Assembly: GCA_017305935.1 (NCBI GenBank)
Contig: JAFKJU010000043.1
Span: forward strand, 1 to 37,268
From: Hyphomicrobiales bacterium
GTDB lineage: Bacteria > Pseudomonadota > Alphaproteobacteria > Rhizobiales > Rhizobiaceae
Length of the DNA: 37,268 nt
Reading direction: 5' to 3'
Of this stretch, positions 1-5,171 are shown piece after piece (the first letter of the stretch is position 1; each line of letters begins with the position of its first letter). The notes under the pieces are model-generated. The model had not been told where the DNA came from. It worked only from the letters and a program-made list of their open reading frames with translations, and searched no databases. The translations under genes were made by a program, and so were the position numbers.

Positions 1-304
1 GCAGCTCTTGAATGTCGGCTTCGCCCGGGAGAAAGGCGTTGACGCCTTCGGCCATGAAGCGGGAGACGAGCGCCGGCTTGAAAGACAGGGCGGCGACCAT
101 CAATCCCGCCAGGCCAAGCGCCGGGGCGGTCGATCGGGCGCGGGCGGCGGCGGCGGCGCCATCGATGGCCTGCACAAGCTGGATGCGCGCTTCGTCGATG
201 ACGCCTTCGGCCAGCGCCGCCTGCCGACCGGCCAGGTATCCCTTGCGATAGGCGGCATCCGACCTGCGGCGCGACTGCGATCGCTTCTGCTTTTTCTCTG
301 TCAT
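1..304 (-). CDS. Small hypothetical protein, 3' part cut by window edge
   Basis: An open frame runs leftward from an ATG at 304 to the left edge with no stop, giving about 101 visible residues. The N-terminus is very basic (MTEKKQKRSQSRRR), followed by an Ala-rich helical stretch and a hydrophobic patch (GLAGLMVAALSF) near residue 75. I do not recognise the family. Its ATG overlaps the stop of the gene before it (ATGA), so it is translationally coupled in the leftward operon. The GC-rich codon use matches its neighbours. A small phage accessory or membrane-associated protein is possible, but the function is unknown. Confidence 0.6.
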   Translation of the reverse strand, partial: MTEKKQKRSQSRRRSDAAYRKGYLAGRQAALAEGVIDEARIQLVQAIDGAAAAARARSTAPALGLAGLMVAALSFKPALVSRFMAEGVNAFLPGEADIQEL

Positions 305-471
305 GCTTCGACCTTTCGGAGAAATTTGACGGTGCGGACAAAGCCGGGGTGTTGCCGGCAGGCCTTGGCCTCGGCCACGAGCGAATTGGCGGCCGCAACG
401 GTGATGCTGCGGCCATCGAAAAAGGTGACGCGGTAGAGGCTGGATTGCGGGCGGGCGCTAGCGACGCTCAC
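301..471 (-). CDS. Small hypothetical protein (56 aa, GTG start)
   Basis: A 56-residue frame starts with GTG that overlaps the stop of the upstream 41-aa gene (GTGA) and ends in a stop that overlaps the next ATG (ATGA). This double coupling is the main reason to accept it. The middle reads like a small beta-rich domain (SLYRVTFFDGRSITVAAANS) followed by a basic tail (TVKFLRKVEA). No family is recognised. It belongs to the leftward operon of small genes behind the XRE regulator. Function unknown. Confidence 0.6.
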   Translation of the reverse strand: MSVASARPQSSLYRVTFFDGRSITVAAANSLVAEAKACRQHPGFVRTVKFLRKVEA

Positions 472-593
472 GGCCGCCACCAGTAAACAAGGGCAGCCAG
501 GAGGCCGAAGGCCGGCACGCTGAGCAGGATGCCGAAGGCGACGCCTCGGCAGCGATCGCGCGCCGGCGTCGGGTCAATGGGTTTGCGGGGCAT
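468..593 (-). CDS. Small single-pass membrane protein (41 aa)
   Basis: A 41-residue frame starts at an ATG inside the last 20 bases of the XRE regulator gene and ends at a TGA shared with the GTG start of the next gene. After a basic N-terminus (MPRKPIDPTPARDRCR), residues 18-38 form one hydrophobic segment (GVAFGILLSVPAFGLLAALV) ending in YWWRP, so it is a predicted single-pass inner-membrane peptide with its N-terminus in the cytoplasm. Small membrane proteins of this kind are common in leftward early operons of temperate phages (superinfection exclusion, inhibitors), but no role can be assigned from sequence alone. Confidence 0.55.
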   Translation of the reverse strand: MPRKPIDPTPARDRCRGVAFGILLSVPAFGLLAALVYWWRP

Positions 594-990
594 GGGTTAT
601 GCCTTGGGGCCCAGCCGGGGCGGACACATCGTCAATGTCGTCGATGCCCATTCGCTCGGCGTACCCGCCAACGATCTTGCGGACCGCCTGCACGGCGCGC
701 CGCAGCTTGGCGTTTTCGGCGGCGAGATCGACCAGCGGTGCGGCGGACGTGGGCGCGTCGACGCCTTCGCCAATGATGTCCATCGGGTGGCAGTTCAGTG
801 CCTGGCAGATGATCACCAGCCGGGAAATCGAGATGCGGTTCGTGCCCTTCTCGTATTTCTGGATTTGCTGGAAGGTGACGCCGATGGCATCGCCGAGCGC
901 AGACTGGCTGATGCCGCGATCGGCGCGGACTGCACGCAGGCGCGCGCCGGCATTCCGGTCGATGAGACCGGCCGTTTCTTCCTTGGTCAT
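574..990 (-). CDS. XRE-family (HTH_3) transcriptional regulator
   Basis: The 138-residue protein carries a Cro/CI-type helix-turn-helix at about residues 14-72 (GARLRAVRADRGISQ, LGDAIGVTFQQIQKYEKG, RISISRLVIICQAL), followed by a short linker and a C-terminal helix rich in charged residues (LAAENAKLRRAVQAVRKIV) that may dimerise. There is no S24 peptidase domain, so it is not a cleavable repressor. It lies in the leftward operon behind one copy of the repeated hairpin, with an RBS-like GAAGGAAA upstream of the ATG. The HTH proteins of Rhizobiales stress and phage loci look like this. It probably represses an early promoter or its own operon; the target is unknown. Confidence 0.85.
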   Translation of the reverse strand: MTKEETAGLIDRNAGARLRAVRADRGISQSALGDAIGVTFQQIQKYEKGTNRISISRLVIICQALNCHPMDIIGEGVDAPTSAAPLVDLAAENAKLRRAVQAVRKIVGGYAERMGIDDIDDVSAPAGPQGITHAPQTH

Positions 991-1010
991 GTGGGGTTTC
1001 CTTCATCCGT

Positions 1011-1048
1011 TTCGGATGCCGGCGCGGTTTTGGCGCCGGCGGACCGAA
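1011..1048 (-). repeat. Intercistronic hairpin repeat, copy 1
   Basis: A two-part stem: outer TTCGG (1011-1015) pairs with CCGAA (1044-1048), and inner GCCGGCGC (1018-1025) pairs with GCGCCGGC (1033-1040) around a 7-base loop. It fills the gap between the 114-aa gene (ends 1061) and the XRE regulator (starts 990). Compared with copies 2 and 3, the inner stem has one compensatory pair change (T-A to G-C) and a different loop, which points to selection on RNA structure. The RBS of the next gene follows directly. Confidence 0.75.
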
Positions 1049-1060
1049 GCGGATCGCGGG

Positions 1061-1405
1061 TTATGCCGGCGACAATGCTTCGTCGTTGAAAGTGCTGTAC
1101 ACTGGCGGCCGGTCAGGGGCGGGGTGCCATTTCACGCTGTAGCTGTCGGGACCTTGACGATGCTGCGATCGGGATTCGATAGACCCTTTTAGCCCGCCGA
1201 CGAGGACCGATTGAAAGGTCACGAACTGGCCGAGGCGAAAGCGGAAGGTATGGGGCGGCTCTTCCGAAATGGCGGAGAGCTTGTCCTCGCAAACCGCAGC
1301 TTGTGGCGCGGTGGGTTTGCGGATCGCATCGGCGATGCTTTTCAGCACATCGGCCGGATGCGCCTCAATGTGCTCCGGCATGGTAATGGCAATAGTCATG
1401 CGCAT
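1061..1405 (-). CDS. Hypothetical protein (114 aa)
   Basis: The start at 1405 is preceded by GAAGGAAG at a suitable distance and lies just after hairpin copy 2; the longer frame upstream would run through that hairpin and is rejected. The protein begins MRMTIAITMPEHIEAH and has a mid-section FRFRLGQFVTFQSVLVGGLKG that resembles a small beta-barrel. The C-terminus includes SYSVKWHPAP. No family is recognised with confidence. It sits in the leftward operon between two small genes, flanked on both sides by hairpin repeats. Confidence 0.65.
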   Translation of the reverse strand: MRMTIAITMPEHIEAHPADVLKSIADAIRKPTAPQAAVCEDKLSAISEEPPHTFRFRLGQFVTFQSVLVGGLKGSIESRSQHRQGPDSYSVKWHPAPDRPPVYSTFNDEALSPA

Positions 1406-1424
1406 TGCGGCTTCCTTCATCCGT

Positions 1425-1465
1425 TTCGGATGCCGGCTCCCGTGGGGGTAGAGCCGGTCACCGAA
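1425..1465 (-). repeat. Intercistronic hairpin repeat, copy 2
   Basis: The 41 bases are identical to copy 3. Outer TTCGG (1425-1429) pairs with CCGAA (1461-1465), and inner CCGGCTC (1433-1439) pairs with GAGCCGG (1451-1457) around an 11-base loop. It lies between the stop of the 74-aa gene and the RBS of the 114-aa gene. On the transcribed (minus) strand its end, ATCCGAAACGGAT, can also fold as its own short hairpin, excluding the outer stem. Confidence 0.8.
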
Positions 1466-1473
1466 GCGGATCG

Positions 1474-1698
1474 TCACGCGGCCGTGGTGGCGTCCGTTGC
1501 AGCCTTCTCGGCTGCGACCTCGTCGGGCTGGATTTCGTGGATGCGCAGGTCCATGGCCGAATGGCAGATGAAATCGCGTGTCTCGCCTGCGGCGACGAGG
1601 CCTGAATACATGGGAATGTCTTCGCTCGTATGCGGATCGATGCCCTGCACGCGAACGGGCCAGCCATGGCCTGCCTTGACGGTGATGGTGGTTGTCAT
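1474..1698 (-). CDS. Hypothetical protein (74 aa)
   Basis: The ATG at 1698 follows an RBS (CAGGAG) seven bases upstream. The 74 residues begin with a beta-like segment (MTTTITVKAGHGWPVRVQGID), continue with MYSGLVAAGETRDFICHS and end in an Ala/Thr-rich tail. The composition suggests a small all-beta fold. No family is recognised. It lies in the leftward operon between hairpin copies 3 and 2. Confidence 0.65.
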   Translation of the reverse strand: MTTTITVKAGHGWPVRVQGIDPHTSEDIPMYSGLVAAGETRDFICHSAMDLRIHEIQPDEVAAEKAATDATTAA

Positions 1699-1731
1699 GA
1701 TCGCTCCTGTCTGACTGAAACGACGGTCCGT

Positions 1732-1772
1732 TTCGGATGCCGGCTCCCGTGGGGGTAGAGCCGGTCACCGAA
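1732..1772 (-). repeat. Intercistronic hairpin repeat, copy 3
   Basis: Identical over 41 bases to copy 2: outer TTCGG (1732-1736) with CCGAA (1768-1772), inner CCGGCTC (1740-1746) with GAGCCGG (1758-1764). It fills the gap between the 62-aa gene (ends 1785) and the RBS of the 74-aa gene. Here the 3' flank on the minus strand diverges from copies 1 and 2, so the RBS is farther away. Confidence 0.8.
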
Positions 1773-1784
1773 AGGGGCCGGCTT

Positions 1785-1973
1785 TTAGGCAGCCATCGCG
1801 CTTTCGCTGCGCATCAGCTGCGCGAAAGCGTCTTTGGCGTTCGCGATCTGGTCGCGCAGATAGCCAAGGCGCAGGAAGTCTTCCTCGGTTTGCGCGCCGG
1901 TATCGATGTAATCGCGATACATCTGACGAGCGATGGTGTTCGGCGTTGGGGTCTTTTGATTCTGCTTGCTCAT
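1785..1973 (-). CDS. Hypothetical protein (62 aa), first gene of leftward operon
   Basis: The ATG at 1973 is preceded by AGGAGA seven bases upstream. The 62-residue protein is mostly helical and charged: MSKQNQKTPTPNTIARQM, then YIDTGAQTEEDFLRLGYLRD and AKDAFAQLMRSESAMAA. No family is recognised; small helical proteins of this kind are common as first early genes in alphaproteobacterial phages. It is the first gene after the leftward promoter at 2035-2063, so it should be among the first genes expressed when repression is lifted. Confidence 0.65.
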   Translation of the reverse strand: MSKQNQKTPTPNTIARQMYRDYIDTGAQTEEDFLRLGYLRDQIANAKDAFAQLMRSESAMAA

Positions 1974-2034
1974 TGCTTTCTCCTATGGACTGGCCTGCAC
2001 ACCTCAGCATCTAGCCAAGCGAGGCATAAGAAGA

Positions 2035-2063
2035 ATATAAGCAATAATTATGTTTTAGGGCAA
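2035..2063 (-). promoter_or_regulatory. Leftward early promoter candidate
   Basis: Read on the minus strand: a -35-like TTGCCC (2058-2063), a 17-base spacer and a -10-like TTATAT (2035-2040). It drives the 1973 to 1 operon with a leader of about 50 bases. Two operator-like words overlap it. The assignment rests on spacing and AT-rich composition only. Confidence 0.5.
2037..2050 (-). promoter_or_regulatory. Operator-like site OL-b
   Basis: On the minus strand this reads TAATTATTGCTTAT, a variant of the word TAATTATCRCTTG found at 2061-2073 and 3148-3160. It overlaps the -10 of the leftward promoter, a usual place for repressor binding. Confidence 0.4.
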
Positions 2064-2073
2064 GCGATAATTA
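2061..2073 (-). promoter_or_regulatory. Operator-like site OL-a
   Basis: On the minus strand this reads TAATTATCGCTTG and differs by one base from TAATTATCACTTG in the ci/cro control region (3148-3160). It overlaps the -35 of the leftward promoter. The shared word between the two divergent control regions fits a common repressor operator. Confidence 0.45.
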
Positions 2074-2158
2074 TAAGCGTGTCTTGAAATTTACATCTCG
2101 ACTCAGGCGGGAAAAGAATCAATTATTAGAACACAACGTGAACAAAGGAGGCTTTGGT

Positions 2159-2467
2159 ATGGCGTCGCCTGTCCCTGATGAGCTGCTCGGAGATGCAAAC
2201 ATGATCAATCTTGAGTGCAGCTATTGCGGTCGTACGCGCTGGCGTAAGCCGTCCGAGCTCGCGCGCCGCGGCGTGACGCTGCATACACCCCTCTACGATC
2301 TGGGCCGACGACTAAGCTGCCCGACCTGCCAAGATGAGGGTCGGCCCGGGAAAACGATATCGGTGCAGGCCTATTATGATCGCGATTTTGATCGAGCTCG
2401 GATCGAAGCCGCCGTGCTTAGAAACCAAATAGTTCTTTCAGCGGAATTACCCGAAATATCCGCTTAA
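2159..2467 (+). CDS. Zinc-ribbon hypothetical protein (102 aa)
   Basis: I chose the ATG at 2159 because AAAGGAGG lies seven bases upstream; a start at 2084 would ignore this strong RBS. The protein has two CxxC knuckles (CSYCGR near residue 20 and CPTCQD near residue 60), which would bind one zinc ion, with a basic stretch between them (TRWRKPSELARRG). It is probably a small nucleic-acid-binding or adaptor protein. It lies in the immunity region and its last 50 bases overlap, tail to tail, the end of the repressor gene. No precise family is assigned. Confidence 0.75.
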   Translation: MASPVPDELLGDANMINLECSYCGRTRWRKPSELARRGVTLHTPLYDLGRRLSCPTCQDEGRPGKTISVQAYYDRDFDRARIEAAVLRNQIVLSAELPEISA

Positions 2468-3110
2468 TCGCATAGCGATCAAAGGAGATTTCTTTCGGCG
2501 GGTTGTACTGCTCGACAATAATTTCTTTGGCAGTCCGGCGCTTGAGCTTCTTGATATATGACTTTCCGGCTTGGCTTTCTTCCTCGCCGAATAGCTCAAT
2601 AACTACGTGATCGCCTGGAACTGGCTCAACTCCCCCAGCATAGATCATTTCTCCGGGATCATAGCGTGGGACCATGCTATCGCTGAGAACATTGAGAGCA
2701 AACACGTTTCGCAAATGGGCAATGCCTGGTGGTCGCCTGACAAACCCGGCAACCTCTCCATTAAAACTGAAATCGCCATCGTCACCACCGTATGTCACGC
2801 CAAGTAGCTGAACATCCATCGGGCCGATCGGAAGCGGCGCGGGGCCGGTAACAATTTCCGCGTCACCAAGGCCGTCGTCGTCGAGATAAACGAGCTCGCC
2901 CTTGGCAAGCGCCGTGGAATCCACTCGTAGAACTTCCGCGGCCTTAACGAGGTTCTCCATGCTCGGAAGGTTTTTCCCGCCTTCCCACATACCTACCGCG
3001 GCGATGTCGATGTTAAGCGGTTCAGCAATGTTGCGCTGGACAAGACCTCGACGCTTTCGCGCGGTGCGAATTGCGGTGCCTACAGCGAGTGCCAAGGGTG
3101 ATTTAGCCAT
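2418..3110 (-). CDS. CI-like phage repressor (HTH + S24 peptidase domain)
   Basis: The 230-residue protein has an N-terminal helix-turn-helix (about residues 8-70, with TARKRRGLVQRNIAEPLNI and EVLRVDSTAL) and a C-terminal LexA/CI-type S24 domain (about 98-230). The nucleophile Ser145 (SDSMVPRYDPGE) and general base Lys187 (SYIKKLKR) are present. At the position where CI has Ala-Gly, 38 residues before the serine, this protein has Tyr107-Gly108, so self-cleavage may be altered. I chose the start MAKSPLALAV; it has no Shine-Dalgarno and lies close behind a -10-like TATAAG, so the mRNA may be leaderless. It should maintain lysogeny by repressing the early promoters. Confidence 0.85.
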   Translation of the reverse strand: MAKSPLALAVGTAIRTARKRRGLVQRNIAEPLNIDIAAVGMWEGGKNLPSMENLVKAAEVLRVDSTALAKGELVYLDDDGLGDAEIVTGPAPLPIGPMDVQLLGVTYGGDDGDFSFNGEVAGFVRRPPGIAHLRNVFALNVLSDSMVPRYDPGEMIYAGGVEPVPGDHVVIELFGEEESQAGKSYIKKLKRRTAKEIIVEQYNPPKEISFDRYAIKRIFRVIPLKELFGF

Positions 3111-3112
3111 GC

Positions 3113-3118
3113 TTATAA
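3113..3118 (-). promoter_or_regulatory. -10-like element of the repressor gene
   Basis: On the minus strand TATAAG ends three bases before the repressor ATG, and no RBS is present between them. No convincing -35 is seen 17 bases upstream, which would fit an activated maintenance promoter giving a leaderless mRNA. This is an inference from position. Confidence 0.3.
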
Positions 3119-3147
3119 GTGGCTTAAGCGGCAATTGCGCGTCTACG

Positions 3148-3160
3148 TAATTATCACTTG
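3148..3160 (+). promoter_or_regulatory. Operator-like site in the ci/cro control region
   Basis: The word TAATTATCACTTG matches the minus-strand word at 2061-2073 with one mismatch and overlaps the -35 of the cro promoter. It is flanked by a direct repeat TACGTAA at 3144-3150 and 3167-3173 and by GCTTATAA/GCTTATAT words at 3111 and 3179. Confidence 0.45.
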
Positions 3161-3187
3161 CTGAAATACGTAAGTTTTGCTTATATG
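3159..3187 (+). promoter_or_regulatory. Rightward early promoter for cro
   Basis: A -35-like TTGCTG (3159-3164), a 17-base spacer and a -10-like TATATG (3182-3187). The cro ATG begins at 3193, so transcription would start at or within a base or two of the start codon, giving a leaderless mRNA. No Shine-Dalgarno lies in between. Confidence 0.5.
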
Positions 3188-3192
3188 CGGCC

Positions 3193-3408
3193 ATGGACAA
3201 TAACCCTTCTCCGCTTGATGTTGCGATTGAACGTGTTGGCAGTGCTAGCGAGCTCGCGCGCCGTATTGGCATCACAGCGGCGGCTGTTTTGCAGTGGCCG
3301 CAGGTGCCACCCAAGCGGGTGTTGGCGGTCGAAGAAGTCAGTGGGGTTTCGCGTCATATCCTGCGCCCGGACCTGTACGGCCCGCCTCCGACTGAGACTG
3401 CAGAATGA
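3193..3408 (+). CDS. Cro/YdaS-like DNA-binding protein (71 aa)
   Basis: The 71 residues match the YdaS/Cro type of short helix-turn-helix proteins: SPLDVAIERVGSASELARRIG, then ITAAAVLQWPQVPPKRVLAVE, then SGVSRHILRPDLYG. The family occurs divergently to CI-like repressors in many proteobacterial prophages, where it blocks repressor synthesis and allows lytic growth. Here it is divergent from the S24 repressor across an 82-base control region. The ATG has no RBS and sits five bases after the -10, suggesting leaderless translation. It is followed directly by the two-hairpin RNA. Confidence 0.85.
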   Translation: MDNNPSPLDVAIERVGSASELARRIGITAAAVLQWPQVPPKRVLAVEEVSGVSRHILRPDLYGPPPTETAE

Positions 3409-3433
3409 GCCTCGTCCAACGTTCCTCCCCCAT

Positions 3434-3504
3434 TGCCGTGCAAACCTCCTCCCGTTTGCGGCATAGCCCCGTCGCGTCACTCCTCCTCCCATGCGCGACG
3501 GGGC
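3434..3504 (+). ncRNA. Cuckoo/CcsR-type small RNA (two CCUCCUCCC hairpin loops)
   Basis: Two adjacent hairpins carry the same loop motif CCTCCTCCC (3445-3453 and 3482-3490). Hairpin 1 has the stem GCAAAC/GTTTGC (3440-3445 with 3454-3459), extended by TGCC/GGCA across a two-base bulge. Hairpin 2 has a perfect 11-bp stem (3466-3476 with 3494-3504). This is the defining layout of the alphaproteobacterial cuckoo family, with two to four hairpins each bearing the motif in its loop; it includes the stress-induced CcsR RNAs. The loops are complementary to Shine-Dalgarno sequences. It starts about 25 bases after the cro stop, so it may be processed from the cro 3' UTR. Confidence 0.8.
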
Positions 3505-3644
3505 GCTCTCTTTCGATCCGGTCTGGCGCGAAGACGTATGCGCGACAGGCCGTGCGCCGGGGCCGGTCATGGCGTTATGGCCTGCAGGACCGCCCCGGCG
3601 CTGCCCTTGTTCCCCTCTGCGGAGCGTCAGGCGCCGCAGCGCCT

Positions 3645-3690
3645 CGGCCGGGACAGACTTTGTTTGGCGGACCGTCCCGGCCGATTTTTT
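3645..3690 (+). terminator. Rho-independent terminator after the cro-sRNA unit
   Basis: CGGCCGGGAC (3645-3654) pairs perfectly with GTCCCGGCCG (3674-3683), followed by A and six T (3685-3690). It would end the transcript that carries cro and the CCUCCUCCC RNA, before the early operon begins at 3824. Confidence 0.85.
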
Positions 3691-3753
3691 CGTCTCGATA
3701 TGCATGCGGTCCCCCGTGATCTGACGGACTGACCTTCACACACATCACCATTG

Positions 3754-3795
3754 TCCCGCGACGGGAAACGCAGTGCGTTTGTCCCGCGCCGGGAC
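3754..3795 (+). repeat. Three tandem short hairpins in the early-operon leader
   Basis: TCCCG-CGA-CGGGA (3754-3766), AAACGC-AGT-GCGTTT (3766-3780) and GTCCCG-CGC-CGGGAC (3781-3795) follow each other without gaps. The first and third are near-copies. They lie about 30 bases upstream of the first early gene. Confidence 0.6.
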
Positions 3796-3823
3796 GCGCT
3801 TACCCTTTTGAAGGACAAAGAGA

Positions 3824-4325
3824 ATGCGTCTCACTGAAGCATGGATGTACCGGGTCAAGGCCGCGCAGCGCGACCTGATCGAAGCGTGCGGCACGCTGCG
3901 CCGTATCGAGGAAAAGCATAGCTACGGCAAAACCACAGTGGGGCGTTGGAGCGATCCCAACGATCCGACCTTCATGCCCCCTGCAGGCCGTCGTCGCTCT
4001 GCAGGCCGATTGCGGCATCCCCTATATCACGCAAGTTTTGGCGGAGCTGCAAGGTCGCCGTTTGACCGATCCCGATGTCGAACGGCAAGCGGAGATCGGC
4101 GTCATGGCTAGCCATGCCGAAGTGATGCGTCTGGTCGGCGAGCTGGCCAATAGCGTGGCGCTGGCGATCGCCGACGGCCGGGTGACGCCGGCTGAAGCCC
4201 ATAGCGTCGACCGCATCGCGGCCGGCTTGCAGCAGGTTACCAGCGATCTGCGCGGTTCTCTTGCCTCCATCAAGGCGCTGGGCGGCGTCACCGCCGGCCT
4301 CGCGACCGGACACGGGGAGGATTGA
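3824..4325 (+). pseudogene. CII-position regulator-like gene, frameshifted
   Basis: Two frames make one protein. The first starts MRLTEAWMYRVKAAQRDLIE and contains STVGRW-like HTH features (GKTTVGRWSDPNDPTFMP). The second continues LQAVVALQADCGIPYITQVL and ends at 4325. They join if one C is removed from the five-C run at 3977-3981. The rebuilt product is about 166 residues: an N-terminal HTH-like part, the conserved DPTFMPLQAVVALQ segment and a helical C-terminus. Position just downstream of cro suggests a CII-like activator or phage CP76-type regulator, but I am not sure of the family. A sequencing error, real inactivation or +1 recoding are all possible. Confidence 0.6.
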
Positions 4326-4328
4326 GCG

Positions 4329-5171
4329 ATGGACGCGGCCGGCGCATCTTCTCCCGAACTTCGCCCGATCAACGGCCTCGACCTTCCGGACGTCGCGCCG
4401 GCGGCTCTGCCCGATTGGCTGCCGGAAGTGCGCCAGGTCGATCCGGTCACGCTCTTCGTCGACGAAAAATACCAGCGCGGCCTGTCGGATCGCTCCATGC
4501 GGCTGATCCGCAAGATCGTGTCGCAGTGGTCCTGGCTGGCGTTCAAGCCGCCGATCGTCGTCGATGTCGAGGGCAAGCTGCATGTGATCGATGGACAGCA
4601 CACGGCCATCGGCGCGGTGACGCATGGCGGGATCGGAACCATGCCGGTTCTCGTCGTTCGAGCCAAAGCGGTGGGTGAGCGGGCAAGCGCGTTCGTGCGC
4701 CACAATCGCGATCGCATCCAGGTGACTGCGACGCAGCTGCATGCAGCGCTTGTGGCGGCTGGTGACGAGGACGCGCTCGATGTTGCGGCCATCTGTGAAC
4801 GGGCCGGCATTCGCCTCTTGAAAAACCCGCCGCCCATGGCGCGCTACAAGGCGCGCGACTGCGTGGCGATCAGCGCGATCATGTCCCTGAAAAACCGCCG
4901 CCACGTGAAGGGTGCGCGGGAGGTAATGGAGGTGTGCGCCAAGACGGGCGCTGCGCCCGTCACCGCCAATCTGATCCGGGCCGTCGAGCGGCTTTTGTTC
5001 GACAAGGAATACAAGGGCGAAATCGACGCCGATCGCATCGTCGCCCTCTACATCGCCATGCCCGACTATCTGGAGACCGAGGCGCGCCGCTTTGCGGCCG
5101 AACGAAAGGCGCCCATCTGGCGGGCGCTGGCCTCGGTCATTTTCATGAACCGGAGGAAGGCGCGTGGATAG
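4329..5171 (+). CDS. ParB/Srx-fold domain protein
   Basis: The 280-residue protein has an N-terminal ParB-like nuclease fold: DPVTLFVDEKYQRGLSDRS at about 37-55, W(S)WLAFKPPIVVDVEG, and the hallmark VIDGQHTAIGA at about 86-96. The remainder is helical and may bind DNA or a partner. Proteins of this type (DUF6551-like) occur early in alphaproteobacterial phages and plasmids; their biochemical role is not settled (DNA binding, NTP-dependent clamp or nuclease-like). It starts four bases after the preceding stop and overlaps the next gene by eight bases, placing it in the early operon. Confidence 0.75.
   Translation: MDAAGASSPELRPINGLDLPDVAPAALPDWLPEVRQVDPVTLFVDEKYQRGLSDRSMRLIRKIVSQWSWLAFKPPIVVDVEGKLHVIDGQHTAIGAVTHGGIGTMPVLVVRAKAVGERASAFVRHNRDRIQVTATQLHAALVAAGDEDALDVAAICERAGIRLLKNPPPMARYKARDCVAISAIMSLKNRRHVKGAREVMEVCAKTGAAPVTANLIRAVERLLFDKEYKGEIDADRIVALYIAMPDYLETEARRFAAERKAPIWRALASVIFMNRRKARG

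Larger units (their letters stand above)
3505..3823 (+). other. Non-coding leader between the sRNA and the early operon
   Basis: I see no convincing gene here. Frames that cross it lack an RBS, start inside the sRNA hairpin or run through the terminator. The stretch contains an intrinsic terminator (3645-3690) and three back-to-back short hairpins (3754-3795). An RBS-like AAGGACA precedes the next gene at 3824. No strong promoter is evident, so the early operon may depend on read-through from the cro promoter. Confidence 0.5.

Noticed and set aside
529-1089. 186-aa rightward frame at the left end
   Set aside because: Antisense to the well-supported XRE regulator and overlaps the hairpin repeat; no RBS.
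3491-3724. 77-aa rightward frame beginning in the second cuckoo hairpin
   Set aside because: It starts inside the 3' edge of a hairpin loop without an RBS, crosses the intrinsic terminator at 3645-3690 and has a proline/arginine-rich composition typical of a shadow frame.
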